Shown piece by piece: positions 33,177-41,183 of a DNA stretch of 64,000 nucleotides; the first letter of the stretch is position 1; the number at the start of each line of letters is the position of its first letter. This DNA is from Nocardia acidivorans NBRC 108247 (GTDB lineage: Bacteria > Actinomycetota > Actinomycetes > Mycobacteriales > Mycobacteriaceae), in NCBI RefSeq assembly GCF_001625085.1, contig NZ_BDAW01000012.1, forward strand, positions 124,001 through 188,000, given 5' to 3'. The notes beneath the pieces are model-generated. The model was not told the origin of the DNA. It ran no database searches and was given only the letters and a program-made list of their open reading frames with translations. A program made the position numbers and the translations under genes.

Positions 33177-34319
33177 GTGAAGCAACTAACCATCGGTGTA
33201 GTTGCGACCTCCCGCAAAGAGGACGAGCACCGACTGGCGATCCACCCCGCACACCTCGACCGGATCGACCCGCCGCTTCGCGACCGCGTCTTTCTCGAAC
33301 GCGGTTATGGGCAACGATTCGGCTATACCGACGAACAACTCGCGCCCTTGGTCGGCGGTCTGCGCTCGCGCGCGGAACTCCTCGCCGAATGCGATGTGCT
33401 GCTGCTGCCCAAACCACTGCCCGAAGACCTGGAGAATCTGCGCCCCGGACAGGTGGTGTGGGGGTGGCCGCACTGCGTGCAGGACGAGCGGATGACCCAG
33501 CTGGCCATCGATCGCGGGCTGACGCTGATCGCCTGGGAGGCAATGAATCACTGGACGAAGGAAGGCAACTTCAGCGTCCACGTCTTCCATAAGAACAATG
33601 AATTGGCCGGGTACTGCTCGGTTTTGCACGCTTTGCAGTTGCGCGGCTCCAGTGGGGACTACGGGCGGCGCATGCGGGCGGCCGTGATCAGCTTCGGGGC
33701 CACCGCGCGCGGGGCCGTGCGGGCGCTGTCGGCGCTCGGCGTCAGCGATGTCACGGTATTGACCCAGCGCAGTGTCTCCGCGGTGGCCGCGCCGTTCGCG
33801 TCGGTGCGCATGCAGCATTTCGCGCGGGATCCGGCGAATCCCGGTCGGACCCTGGCCTTGAAAGCGCCCGAGCCCGGGCCGCTGGCGGAGATGCTGGCCC
33901 AGTACGACATCGTGGTGAACTGCATTCTGCAGGACACCGAAGAGCCGCTCATGTTCGTGACGAACGACGATCTGAGCCTGTTCGCGCGCGGCACGCTGTT
34001 CATCGACGTCTCATGCGATGCCGGAATGGGATTCGAATGGGCGCGTCCGACATCGTTCGCGGATCCGATGTTCACCGTGGGCGAGGATCTGCACTATTAC
34101 GGGGTCGACCACAGCCCGTCGTATCTGTGGAACTCCGCCACCTGGGAGAACTCCGAGGCGCTGCTGGAGTATCTGCCGATCGTCATGGCCGGATCCGATT
34201 CCTGGGACGGTTGTGAAACCATCAGGCGCGCAATCGAAATCCGTGAGGGGCGGGTGCAGAATCTGCGGATTCTCTCGTTCCAAGGGCGCGCGGCCGCCTA
34301 TCCGTACGCCGTCGCGTGA
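33177..34319 (+). CDS. alanine dehydrogenase/PNT-type dehydrogenase, carboxyethylornithine synthase-like
   Basis: 380 residues from GTG at 33177. The N-terminal AlaDH/PNT domain begins TIGVVATSRKEDEHRLAIHP with the RLAIHP motif near residue 20. LIAWEAMNHW and HVFHKNNELAGYCSVLHALQ precede a Rossmann domain with AAVISFGATARGAVRALSALG near 165-185. C-terminal DVSCDAGMGFEWARPTSF and YYGVDHSPSYLWNSAT fit the N5-(carboxyethyl)ornithine synthase/saccharopine-dehydrogenase-like branch. It probably performs NAD(P)H-dependent reductive condensation or the reverse; the substrate is not known, and the allantoicase neighbourhood does not settle it. Confidence 0.7.
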   Translation: MKQLTIGVVATSRKEDEHRLAIHPAHLDRIDPPLRDRVFLERGYGQRFGYTDEQLAPLVGGLRSRAELLAECDVLLLPKPLPEDLENLRPGQVVWGWPHCVQDERMTQLAIDRGLTLIAWEAMNHWTKEGNFSVHVFHKNNELAGYCSVLHALQLRGSSGDYGRRMRAAVISFGATARGAVRALSALGVSDVTVLTQRSVSAVAAPFASVRMQHFARDPANPGRTLALKAPEPGPLAEMLAQYDIVVNCILQDTEEPLMFVTNDDLSLFARGTLFIDVSCDAGMGFEWARPTSFADPMFTVGEDLHYYGVDHSPSYLWNSATWENSEALLEYLPIVMAGSDSWDGCETIRRAIEIREGRVQNLRILSFQGRAAAYPYAVA

Positions 34320-34343
34320 CGGATGAATCGGTGCGCCAACGGA

Positions 34344-35456
34344 TTACCTGACGATTGCCGCCGCCAGCTTTCGGCGCAACCGCCACGGTAGCGCGGCGAA
34401 GAGCGCCGACATGGCGGCGGCGGTGCCGGGCAGATCATCGCGGCCGGACAGATAGGCGCGCTGCCGGGCGACCGGGAGGGCGAAGAAGGCGTCGAAGAAG
34501 AGCGGCAGGTCCTGCGGGGGGAGGGTCAGCAGGGCGCGTAATCCGGTCTGGCGCAGCCGGTTCACGGTGCGGGCCGCGGGCGTCCAGATCGAGTCGCCCA
34601 GGGCGACGCCGTCGGCTGTGCGCAGGGCCGCGGCGACGCTGTAGCCGGTGGCCGGATGGGTCAGCGCGCCCGCGGCTCCGAAGAATCCGGCGCGCGGCCG
34701 ACCGCCCTCGACGGGGAAGCGGACGCGTTCGACTCGCTCCGTACCCGTGAGAGTGATTCCGCGAGAACGTAATCGGTGCATCAGACGGTCCTCGAGGGTG
34801 TGGGATTCCAGGGCCGGGCGACCGGCCAGGCAGGTCTCCTCGAGCAGAATCGTGTTGGCGCTCAACGGGATCGCGTAGAAAAAGGATCGCGGTTCGCCGG
34901 GGTCCGCGCCGTTGTCCGCTCGCCAGTCCATGAAGAGCGTATCGGGTTCGGCCCACTGCTCGCTGTCGATCACCACGCCGTACGCGGTCTGTTCGGCGAG
35001 CGCGGGGGAGCGGGGGATACCCCGGGCATCGACGACGCGCCCGCCGGGCAGCACTGCTCCCGAAGGCAGGCGCACCGAAGGCATATCGAGCGCGTGCGGG
35101 CCGGACCGCGACGGTGGGACGATCTCCGCGACCCGGTCGGTGATAATCGTGGCACCGGTCAGATCCAGCGAATCCTGGAGTGCGGCGGTATCGAAGACCA
35201 CGTATTCGCGTTCCACTTCGATACGCCGTGTGGTCCACACCGCCGGACGCTCGACCACCGCCGCGAAGGTCCGCGACGGCACCCATTCGGGCAGCTCATC
35301 CGCCCAGGCCGCGTAGGTCGCGGTCCACCGATGCCCCGGTCGCGGGTCGATGACCGTCACCGACTGTCCCTGGGCCAGCGCGCGATGCGCCAGCGCCCGC
35401 CCGGCCGGACCCGCGCCGCAGACAATGAGATCGGAAGTCACACCTGATTGGATCAT
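34344..35456 (-). CDS. lycopene cyclase family protein
   Basis: 370 residues from ATG at 35456. The FAD-binding start DLIVCGAGPAGRALAHRALA (about 9-28) is followed by YAAWADELPEW, the lycopene-cyclase WxDE-like segment, DWRADNG with FFYAIPLSANTILLEETCLAGRP (the conserved F-Y-x-P-x-x-x-x-x-x-L-x-E-E-T motif near 190-215), and GAAGALTHPATGYSVAAALR. It should cyclise lycopene ends to beta-ionone rings using reduced FAD. No phytoene synthase or desaturase is in the window, so it is isolated from its pathway or acts on another polyene. Confidence 0.82.
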   Translation of the reverse strand: MIQSGVTSDLIVCGAGPAGRALAHRALAQGQSVTVIDPRPGHRWTATYAAWADELPEWVPSRTFAAVVERPAVWTTRRIEVEREYVVFDTAALQDSLDLTGATIITDRVAEIVPPSRSGPHALDMPSVRLPSGAVLPGGRVVDARGIPRSPALAEQTAYGVVIDSEQWAEPDTLFMDWRADNGADPGEPRSFFYAIPLSANTILLEETCLAGRPALESHTLEDRLMHRLRSRGITLTGTERVERVRFPVEGGRPRAGFFGAAGALTHPATGYSVAAALRTADGVALGDSIWTPAARTVNRLRQTGLRALLTLPPQDLPLFFDAFFALPVARQRAYLSGRDDLPGTAAAMSALFAALPWRLRRKLAAAIVR

Positions 35457-35531
35457 GATCGAGGACCGTCATACGCTTTCGTGACTGTCGCCGGGTCGGG
35501 AGGTTCCGGCGCACCGTGAAAGGTTGACTAC

Positions 35532-36473
35532 ATGACTTATCCACCCGGACCGCCGTCCGGACCCGGATTCGGTGGCGATCCGCAGGGGCAGGGCGGGCAA
35601 GAGCCCGAAAACCCCGCCTGGTGGGATCAGCCGTCGCAACCCGCGCAACCGCCGCAGCCCACCTGGGGGCAGCAGGACGATCCGAATTGGCAACAGCCCG
35701 CCGCGCATCCGGGCTGGCCCGGGCAGCAAGACCTGATCTGGCAACAGCCCGCCGCCCAGCCCGGATGGCCTGGGCAACAAGGCTATTCGCAGCCGCCGGG
35801 GTACGGGGCACCGCCGCCGCAGCGCTCCGATACCGGTCTGATCGTCGGCATCGCGCTCGCGGTGATCGCCATGCTCGCCGTCGGGGTCGGCGCGATCGTC
35901 GTCCTCACCGGTAAGGACAGCTCCGATCAGGCCGCGACAGTCACCACGACCACGGAGGCGCCGACCCTCACCGGCGCGACCACCACCCGCCCCACGACCA
36001 CCACCAAGGCCGCTCCGGCCGGTGGGCGCTTCACCTACACCGAATACGGCCACGCATGGAACTTCCGGCTCGGCGATGTCGCGCTGCAGGCGGACTGGGT
36101 GGAGGGGCACGACTACGGCTCCTGCGCACCCATCGAAGAGGCGGCCAAATTCACCGGCCTCGGCTGCCGGTACGCGTCCGAATTGGTCTGGAAATCCGAG
36201 AACGGCGGTCTCATGCTGACCCAGTTCATCCTCACCATGAGCGATGCCGCCAAAGCCTCGGCCGCCGAAGGCCAATTCGACGACAACGACATCAAGCTCC
36301 CCGCGGGCAGCACCATCTCGCATTTCGAAACCGGTAAATGGCGGGACGGCAGCCAGTCGGAGTTCCTGGTGATCACCCTGGCGACGGCCGACACCACCGT
36401 CGATGAGCCCACCGTCGAGAAGTATCTGCGCTACCGGCACAGCGACACCCTCGGCGCGCTGATCTTCCGCTAG
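35532..36473 (+). CDS. membrane-anchored protein with Pro/Gln/Trp-rich N-terminus
   Basis: 313 residues, ATG at 35532. Residues 1-95 are cytoplasmic and low complexity, with repeats of the type WQQPAAHPGWPGQQ and WQQPAAQPGWPGQQ. One membrane helix follows (LIVGIALAVIAMLAVGVGAIVVL, about 100-122), then a Thr-rich linker (VTTTTEAPTLTGATTTRPTT) and an extracytoplasmic globular domain of about 150 residues with two Cys (YGSCAP and GLGCRYA). The layout is common in actinomycetes, where such N-termini occur in cell-envelope proteins; I know no function. Confidence 0.78.
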   Translation: MTYPPGPPSGPGFGGDPQGQGGQEPENPAWWDQPSQPAQPPQPTWGQQDDPNWQQPAAHPGWPGQQDLIWQQPAAQPGWPGQQGYSQPPGYGAPPPQRSDTGLIVGIALAVIAMLAVGVGAIVVLTGKDSSDQAATVTTTTEAPTLTGATTTRPTTTTKAAPAGGRFTYTEYGHAWNFRLGDVALQADWVEGHDYGSCAPIEEAAKFTGLGCRYASELVWKSENGGLMLTQFILTMSDAAKASAAEGQFDDNDIKLPAGSTISHFETGKWRDGSQSEFLVITLATADTTVDEPTVEKYLRYRHSDTLGALIFR

Positions 36474-36480
36474 GCGCGGG

Positions 36481-36521
36481 CGTCCGCCCCGCATCGAATC
36501 ACGATGCGGGGCGGACGTTTT
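36481..36521 (+). terminator. strong intrinsic terminator
   Basis: A perfect 16-bp stem (CGTCCGCCCCGCATCG at 36481-36496, its complement at 36502-36517) with loop AATCA, followed by TTTTCGT. It ends the plus-strand gene and lies just beyond the end of the convergent SDR gene, where its minus-strand form lacks an A/T tract of the same quality. Confidence 0.92.
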
Positions 36522-36528
36522 CGTCTCC

Positions 36529-37293
36529 CTAGATGCCGCCCGTGGCGAGCAGGCCGCCGTCGACGCGAATCGTGGTCCCGGTGATCCATCCCGACTCGTC
36601 CGAGGCCAGAAAGCCGATCAACCCCGCCACATCCTCGGGCGAGCCCAGTCGCTTCATCGGATACACGGCCGCTGCCGCTTCCTCATCGGCCGAGTACAGC
36701 GCGTCCGCGAACTTGGTCTTGATAACCCCCGGAGCGACCGCATTGACCCTGATCTTCGGCCCCAGCTGCCAAGCCAACTCCTCGGTCAGCCGAATGAGCG
36801 CGGCCTTGGAAGCCCCGTAGGCGGCGATCACCCCGGTGGACCGCAACCCCGCGACACTGGCCACATTCACCACGGCCCCACCGTGCTCACCCATCCAAGC
36901 CCGGTACGCCTCCTGCACATACCCCAGCGCCGCAACGACATTCACATCGAAGATCTTGCGCACCGCATCCAGATCCGCCTCCATGAGCGACCCGTATACC
37001 GGATTGATCCCGGTATTGTTGATCAGCACATCCAACGACCCGAACTGCGCCACCGCAGCCGCAACCTGCTCCGCCCGAGCCCCGGCCTCCCCCGAATTCC
37101 CCGCTACCGCAAGAACTTTCCCGGCATACCCGAGTCCCCGCAACTGCTCCGCCGCCTCTTCGAGTGGCCCCTGCTTGCGCGCCGTCACCGCCACATTGGC
37201 ACCCCGCCGCAAAAGCTCCGAAGCCACCGCGAACCCGATCCCCCGGCTCGCCCCGGTAACCAGCGCACTCTTCCCAACCAGTTCATCGCTCAT
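36529..37293 (-). CDS. short-chain dehydrogenase/reductase
   Basis: 254 residues. Classical SDR with KSALVTGASRGIGFAVASEL (TGxxxGIG near residue 14-20), LDVLINNTGIN (NNxG), the catalytic Ser in VNVASVAGLRS and YGASKAALIRLTEEL (Tyr-x-x-x-Lys near 155-159), then RVNAVAPGVIKT and the C-terminal GWITGTTIRVDGG. The cofactor site RRGANVAVTARK suggests NADP(H). Substrate unknown; it stands alone. Confidence 0.92.
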   Translation of the reverse strand: MSDELVGKSALVTGASRGIGFAVASELLRRGANVAVTARKQGPLEEAAEQLRGLGYAGKVLAVAGNSGEAGARAEQVAAAVAQFGSLDVLINNTGINPVYGSLMEADLDAVRKIFDVNVVAALGYVQEAYRAWMGEHGGAVVNVASVAGLRSTGVIAAYGASKAALIRLTEELAWQLGPKIRVNAVAPGVIKTKFADALYSADEEAAAAVYPMKRLGSPEDVAGLIGFLASDESGWITGTTIRVDGGLLATGGI

Positions 37294-37401
37294 GTGATGG
37301 CAGAGTACTTCAGTCCCGTCACGCGGCTGGATCCGCTCCTCGTCGGAGTTCGTTCCCGCCTTCGGTGGCGAATACGAGGTGAAGGACCGGCACCGGTGAT
37401 C

Positions 37402-37818
37402 TCACGCCGCCGTCGCACTCGAGGGAGCGCTTGTCGGTCTGCGTTGCCAGCGGTTCACGACTCGGCCGATCGTTCTGACCAAGCGCGAGCGATGCCGGGC
37501 AAAGAGTTCATGATTACGGGTGGCCGGTTCGATTCTGCGGTTCGCGAGCATCTGGGAGACCGACTCACCCCGGTCGGTCAAGCGAAGCGCCCGGCAGTCG
37601 GAACGGCCTCCATGAATATCGTCCGTCAGGAGTCCGTGTGCGGCGATAAGGCCGAGCGTCGAGTGTAAATCTGCACGCTGCCCCGGAAAGAACCTCGTCA
37701 GCATTGCCATAGTGCAACCGGATTCGGATAGCAGGTCCAATATCTCGGTCACGTGCGGATGCCCTGCCAACTCCTGAAGCAACATCGTGTCGCCATCATT
37801 GCCGACCATTCCAACCAT
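37402..37818 (-). CDS. winged-helix-like hypothetical regulator
   Basis: 138 residues from ATG at 37818, or 135 from ATG at 37809, which has GAGGAG nine bases upstream; the frame stays open to a GTG at 37956 but that stretch looks non-coding. The segment HPHVTEILDLLSESGCTMAM, LHSTLGLIAAHGLL and CRALRLTDRGESVSQML reads as a winged helix of ArsR/HxlR-like type with wing strands ending in LTDRG. The C-terminal tail is Arg-rich. Target and signal unknown. Confidence 0.55.
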   Translation of the reverse strand: MVGMVGNDGDTMLLQELAGHPHVTEILDLLSESGCTMAMLTRFFPGQRADLHSTLGLIAAHGLLTDDIHGGRSDCRALRLTDRGESVSQMLANRRIEPATRNHELFARHRSRLVRTIGRVVNRWQRRPTSAPSSATAA

Positions 37819-38303
37819 CTCCTCACGGCCCGCGCCCAACTCGGACTGGAAACCGAACTTAGCGCGTTCGAACGGTGAAATCCGCGGCGTTGATACTTCC
37901 TTGGCGTGGTCGGTGCCGTTTTTTGACGAGATCAGAACGGTCCGGTAGCGCCGCACCGCGCCTCATTAGCCGTGGGAGTAGCGGAGGCCGGCGCTGCCCC
38001 GCGAGAGACTCCCGGACCGGCAATATGCCGCCATGCTCAGAAGCTGTGCTTCGACTGCGACCCACACGGCCAACAGGCGGTCGTTCCCGCATGCGCGAAA
38101 TGCGGAATAGGACAACTGAACTCGCGGACACCAAATCCCTCGGAGTTACCGTCCGGTCTGGGGTTGGATCAGACGGCAGTTCGGAAGAATGGGTTTTGTG
38201 CGCCGGCTCCTAGGACGAAGTTGAGAATCGCAAATATGCTGCCCTCGATCACAGACTCACCTGGCGCTGTCACCTTCTCGGCGGAAGCGTCTCCCGCCGT
38301 ACC
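37819..38303. other. gap without a supported gene
   Basis: About 480 bases with lower GC in places and no coding pattern I trust. It lies between the winged-helix gene and an XRE regulator remnant, so it may hold decayed sequence. Confidence 0.5.
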
Positions 38304-38651
38304 ATCCCATATGGGGACGGTAGCGTCTGCCCCGACATCCATCGGGTCGCGATTCCGGTTGAGCTGCAGGATGGTACGACCGCGGTCACTCGGGCCGCGG
38401 CGATCCAATTGCCGCGCGGTGCGGCACCGAGTCGTACCGGGCACTACTTCATCGACCTGTCCCGGGCTTGGCTCCTGCATGGTGACCGTGCGAAGGCGTT
38501 CGGTTCGCTACAGCAGGCCCGCACGATCGCACCGCAGTTGACGCGCTATCACCCCCAGGTGCAGGAGACATTGCGAGCGCTGGCGGTCACCGATGCCCGA
38601 TCCACGAAAACCCTTGCGGGCTTTGCCGCGTGGTGCGGGGTTCGAAGCTGA
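38304..38651 (+). pseudogene. C-terminal remnant of an XRE/TPR regulator
   Basis: The frame from about 38304 reads DIHRVAIPVELQDGTTAVTR, then HYFIDLSRAWLLHGDRAKAF and ARTIAPQLTRYHPQVQETLR to TLAGFAAWCGV, which is the TPR C-terminal end of the actinomycete XRE-type regulators of about 400 residues. The N-terminal helix-turn-helix and most TPR repeats are missing; the frame opens only at 38214. A 5' deletion is the simplest reading. These regulators are often encoded beside a flavoprotein like the next gene, so the pair was probably once intact. Confidence 0.7.
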
Positions 38652-38663
38652 CACGATGGACCC

Positions 38664-39233
38664 ATGAACGAGCAAGGGACCCCTGTCCTCTACGCCATCG
38701 TCACCGGGTCACCGGCAGCGCGCGATGTCGGCAAGCTGGTCGACCTCGCCCAAACCGACGGCTGCGACGTGTGCGTCATCGCCTCGCCCGATGGCAAGCG
38801 TTTCATCAACGTTGATGCACTCGAGGCCAAAACCGGTCACCCGGTGCGGAGCCAGTACAAGGAGCCCGACGCGCCGGATGTCCTGCCGCCGGCGGACGCG
38901 ATGATCGTCGCCCCGCTCACCTGTAACTCGCTGGCCAAGTGGGCAGTTGGGATCTCCGACACCCTTCCGCTCGGGTTATTGGTGGAAGCCGTCGGCAAGA
39001 AACTGCCCGTCGTGGCGATGCCGTTCTCGAACTACGCCCAAATCAGCTTCCCGGCACTGCAGCAGGCGATCCGCGGCCTGTCTGACTGGGGCGTCACCAT
39101 GCTCGTGGGGGACGAGGTCTACAAGCAGCACGACCCCGGCACTGGAGAGAACTTCATTCACCTGTTCCCATGGGCTCTTGCCTGGCAGGCCGTGGCTGAA
39201 CACCCTTGGCTGTCAATTGAATCCGGAGATTAA
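38664..39233 (+). CDS. flavoprotein (phosphopantothenoylcysteine decarboxylase-like)
   Basis: 189 residues. LYAIVTGSPAARDVGKLVDL, ADAMIVAPLTCNSLAKWAVG and ISDTLPLGLLVEAVGKKLPV match the FMN-binding flavoprotein fold of the Dfp/CoaC group (the PATANTIAK-like and G-x-x-D-x-L elements). Such short proteins next to XRE/TPR regulators are widespread in actinomycetes and have no established reaction. It is 12 bases after the XRE remnant. Confidence 0.8.
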   Translation: MNEQGTPVLYAIVTGSPAARDVGKLVDLAQTDGCDVCVIASPDGKRFINVDALEAKTGHPVRSQYKEPDAPDVLPPADAMIVAPLTCNSLAKWAVGISDTLPLGLLVEAVGKKLPVVAMPFSNYAQISFPALQQAIRGLSDWGVTMLVGDEVYKQHDPGTGENFIHLFPWALAWQAVAEHPWLSIESGD

Positions 39234-39374
39234 AGGCCGCTCGTGCCCCGATCAAGGACCATCCTCACGACCGTCCTGAATCCGGCGCACTCGGCGGTGC
39301 GGGCGAGTCGGACGTTGTACCGCGGGTGGCAGGGTGACCGACGGTAGCTCAGCGGCGTCGGGGCGCAGCGAAGT

Positions 39375-39405
39375 CCTCCGGGCCGCTGGGACTGCGGCCC
39401 GGAGG
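39375..39405. terminator. strong hairpin after flavoprotein
   Basis: Perfect 12-base arms CCTCCGGGCCGC and GCGGCCCGGAGG around TGGGACT. No T-run. The rest of the 424-base gap (39234-39657) holds nothing else I can identify. Confidence 0.55.
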
Positions 39406-39657
39406 CGCTTGGAGGCGGCTGCGGGGCAATAGCTCATTCGCGCTTATCGACCGGCAGCTTGCGGTCGCAACTCCGAACCTATGATCTCGAAAACCATAGA
39501 ATACGGCGCGAATACCGAGATTGGTGGCGCAGATCGACTGCGGGTCGGCACGGGAGGTCACAGATATCTTGAAAATAGCTGCGTAGCTTGGTCGGTCATG
39601 CAGAATGCGAGGCGAAACCGTTGGGCCGCGGCAGCGGCGACCTCGAGGGGGTATTCG

Positions 39658-39855
39658 GTGGACGACGATATTCTCGGATCGACCGTGCGCCAGTTGATCG
39701 GCGAGATCTTCACACGGTACGGATCGATCGACGCCTTCTGTGACTATCTGCGGGGCCTACTGGACGCGCCGACGTTGCCCTTGCCGATCGTGTCGGTACC
39801 CGCAGGCCGCGGCGGTCGGCACCGCCTCGAGGAACGGGTCGCGTGGCACCGGTAG
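39658..39855 (+). CDS. small hypothetical protein
   Basis: 65 residues from GTG at 39658 with GAGGGGG seven bases upstream. It begins VDDDILGSTVRQLIGEIFTR, a plausible amphipathic helical segment, and continues YGSIDAFCDYLRGLLD before a less structured Arg-rich end. The frame is open further upstream to 39481, but without a ribosome-binding site. No family recognised. Confidence 0.45.
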   Translation: MDDDILGSTVRQLIGEIFTRYGSIDAFCDYLRGLLDAPTLPLPIVSVPAGRGGRHRLEERVAWHR

Positions 39856-39883
39856 CGCCAGGGTTCAAGCCGGGAGGGATTCC

Positions 39884-40327
39884 TCAGTCCTGAATGCGTT
39901 CGGCCAGTGAGACGATGATGCCCTCCGGGCCGCGAATATAGGCCATGCGCCATATGCCTTCGTATTCGCCGATGCCACCGACCATGCCGTAGCCCGCGGC
40001 GGCGGCATGGTCGACCGCGGCGCGCAGGTCATCGACCTGGAAGGCGACATTGCGCAGGCCGAGTTCGTTGGCGGGGGCGGTGGGGGAGCCGGGGAGATGG
40101 TCGGGGCGGGTGAAGCTGGAGAGTTCGAGGGTGGTTCCGCCGCCGGGAACCCGCAGCATGACGATTTCGGTGGCGGCGCCTTTCATTCCGACGACCGTGT
40201 CGAGGAATTCGCCCTCCACAGCCATCTTCTGATCGGCTTCCAGGCCGAGGCCGACGAAGAACGCTGTCACGGTGTCGAGGTCGGCGACGGTGATGCCGAC
40301 ATGGTCGAAGCGCTGTGCGAAGCCCAT
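39884..40327 (-). CDS. VOC family protein (glyoxalase/dioxygenase fold)
   Basis: 147 residues. The start FDHVGITVADLDTVTAFFVG is the first beta-alpha-beta unit with a metal-ligand His, and the second unit contains LRNVAFQVDDLRAAVDHA and ends with YIRGPEGIIVSLAERI, with a Glu in the usual ligand position. GGGTTLELSSF supplies the first-half Glu. Metal-dependent; the substrate is unknown. Single gene. Confidence 0.9.
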   Translation of the reverse strand: MGFAQRFDHVGITVADLDTVTAFFVGLGLEADQKMAVEGEFLDTVVGMKGAATEIVMLRVPGGGTTLELSSFTRPDHLPGSPTAPANELGLRNVAFQVDDLRAAVDHAAAAGYGMVGGIGEYEGIWRMAYIRGPEGIIVSLAERIQD

Positions 40328-40634
40328 CTCCGGACCGTAACACCAACCGGTTCAAATGGTTTCGGACTTCGCTTGCACTCGCTTAGGTTGAGTGCTAAAA
40401 AATATCTCTGTCGGCGAACAGAGATTATCTGATCACCACCCTCGGGAACGGAGTGCTAAGGGAGCCCGCGATGACCACGATGACTACTACTGCCTCACCT
40501 ACCGGCGTCCGGTCGTGGTGGGATGTCAGTCGGCCGGCCATGCCCGCCGACCCGGCCGTGCCCAAATCGCCCGACCCGCGCCATCCCGGCGCTCGATCGC
40601 CGTTTCTGCACCGATCCGGCCCGGTCAGGAGTGC

Positions 40635-41183
40635 GGTTCATCGCTGAGTATCGTCTTCGCGCTGACCGAGGCGGCGTGGGTGCTGAGCCGCCGGGGCGAC
40701 GGAGACCTCAGCACCGGCCTGTTCGATGCGGCCCTGTCCGCCGCCCGCCGCGCGGGCAATACCCGCTACGAATCCATGGTGCACGCGCGAGCCGCCATTG
40801 CCCACCTCATCGCGGGTCGGCTCGCCTCGGCCGCCGACGCGGCCGAACGTGCCGAGACCACCCGCGACTCCGCCCGCACCGGCGCGGTGGCGCACACCTA
40901 CAACATGCTGATCCGCTATACGGCTCTGAAAGGGCTGGGCCGCAATGATGATGCCGCCGAATGCCATCGGATCGCCCGCAGTCGAATCGCCGATTTCGAT
41001 GCCGCGCTGATCAGATTCGACCTTCGCGTGGACGCCCTGCGGAACCCCCGCCCCGGCAAACCGGCCGATCCCGCGTCGCCGATCACCGCTCAGTCGGCGA
41101 GGTACAGCGGCAGGCGCAGCGCGCCGGTGGCGGTGGCCGGTACCGCCGGGGCGGTGGGGGCGACCGGGGTCACGCGCCGGTAG
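40635..41183 (+). pseudogene. helical TPR-like ORF lacking a clear start
   Basis: From about 40635 one frame reads a convincing helical repeat protein: FALTEAAWVLSRRGDGDLST, AALSAARRAGNTRYESMVHA, SAADAAERAETTRDSA and YNMLIRYTALKGLGRNDDAA. No ATG precedes it in frame; GTG at 40680 is the first good candidate. A different frame with AGGGAG and ATG at 40471 runs into it and stops at 40647, so a frameshift may have split one gene. The last 94 bases overlap the convergent oxidoreductase gene. Function unknown. Confidence 0.35.

Noticed and set aside
37972..38160. Zinc-ribbon-like frame (CFDC ... CAKC)
   Set aside because: The two CxxC pairs are suggestive, but the frame lacks a good start, runs into the XRE remnant region in another frame and has no supporting context.
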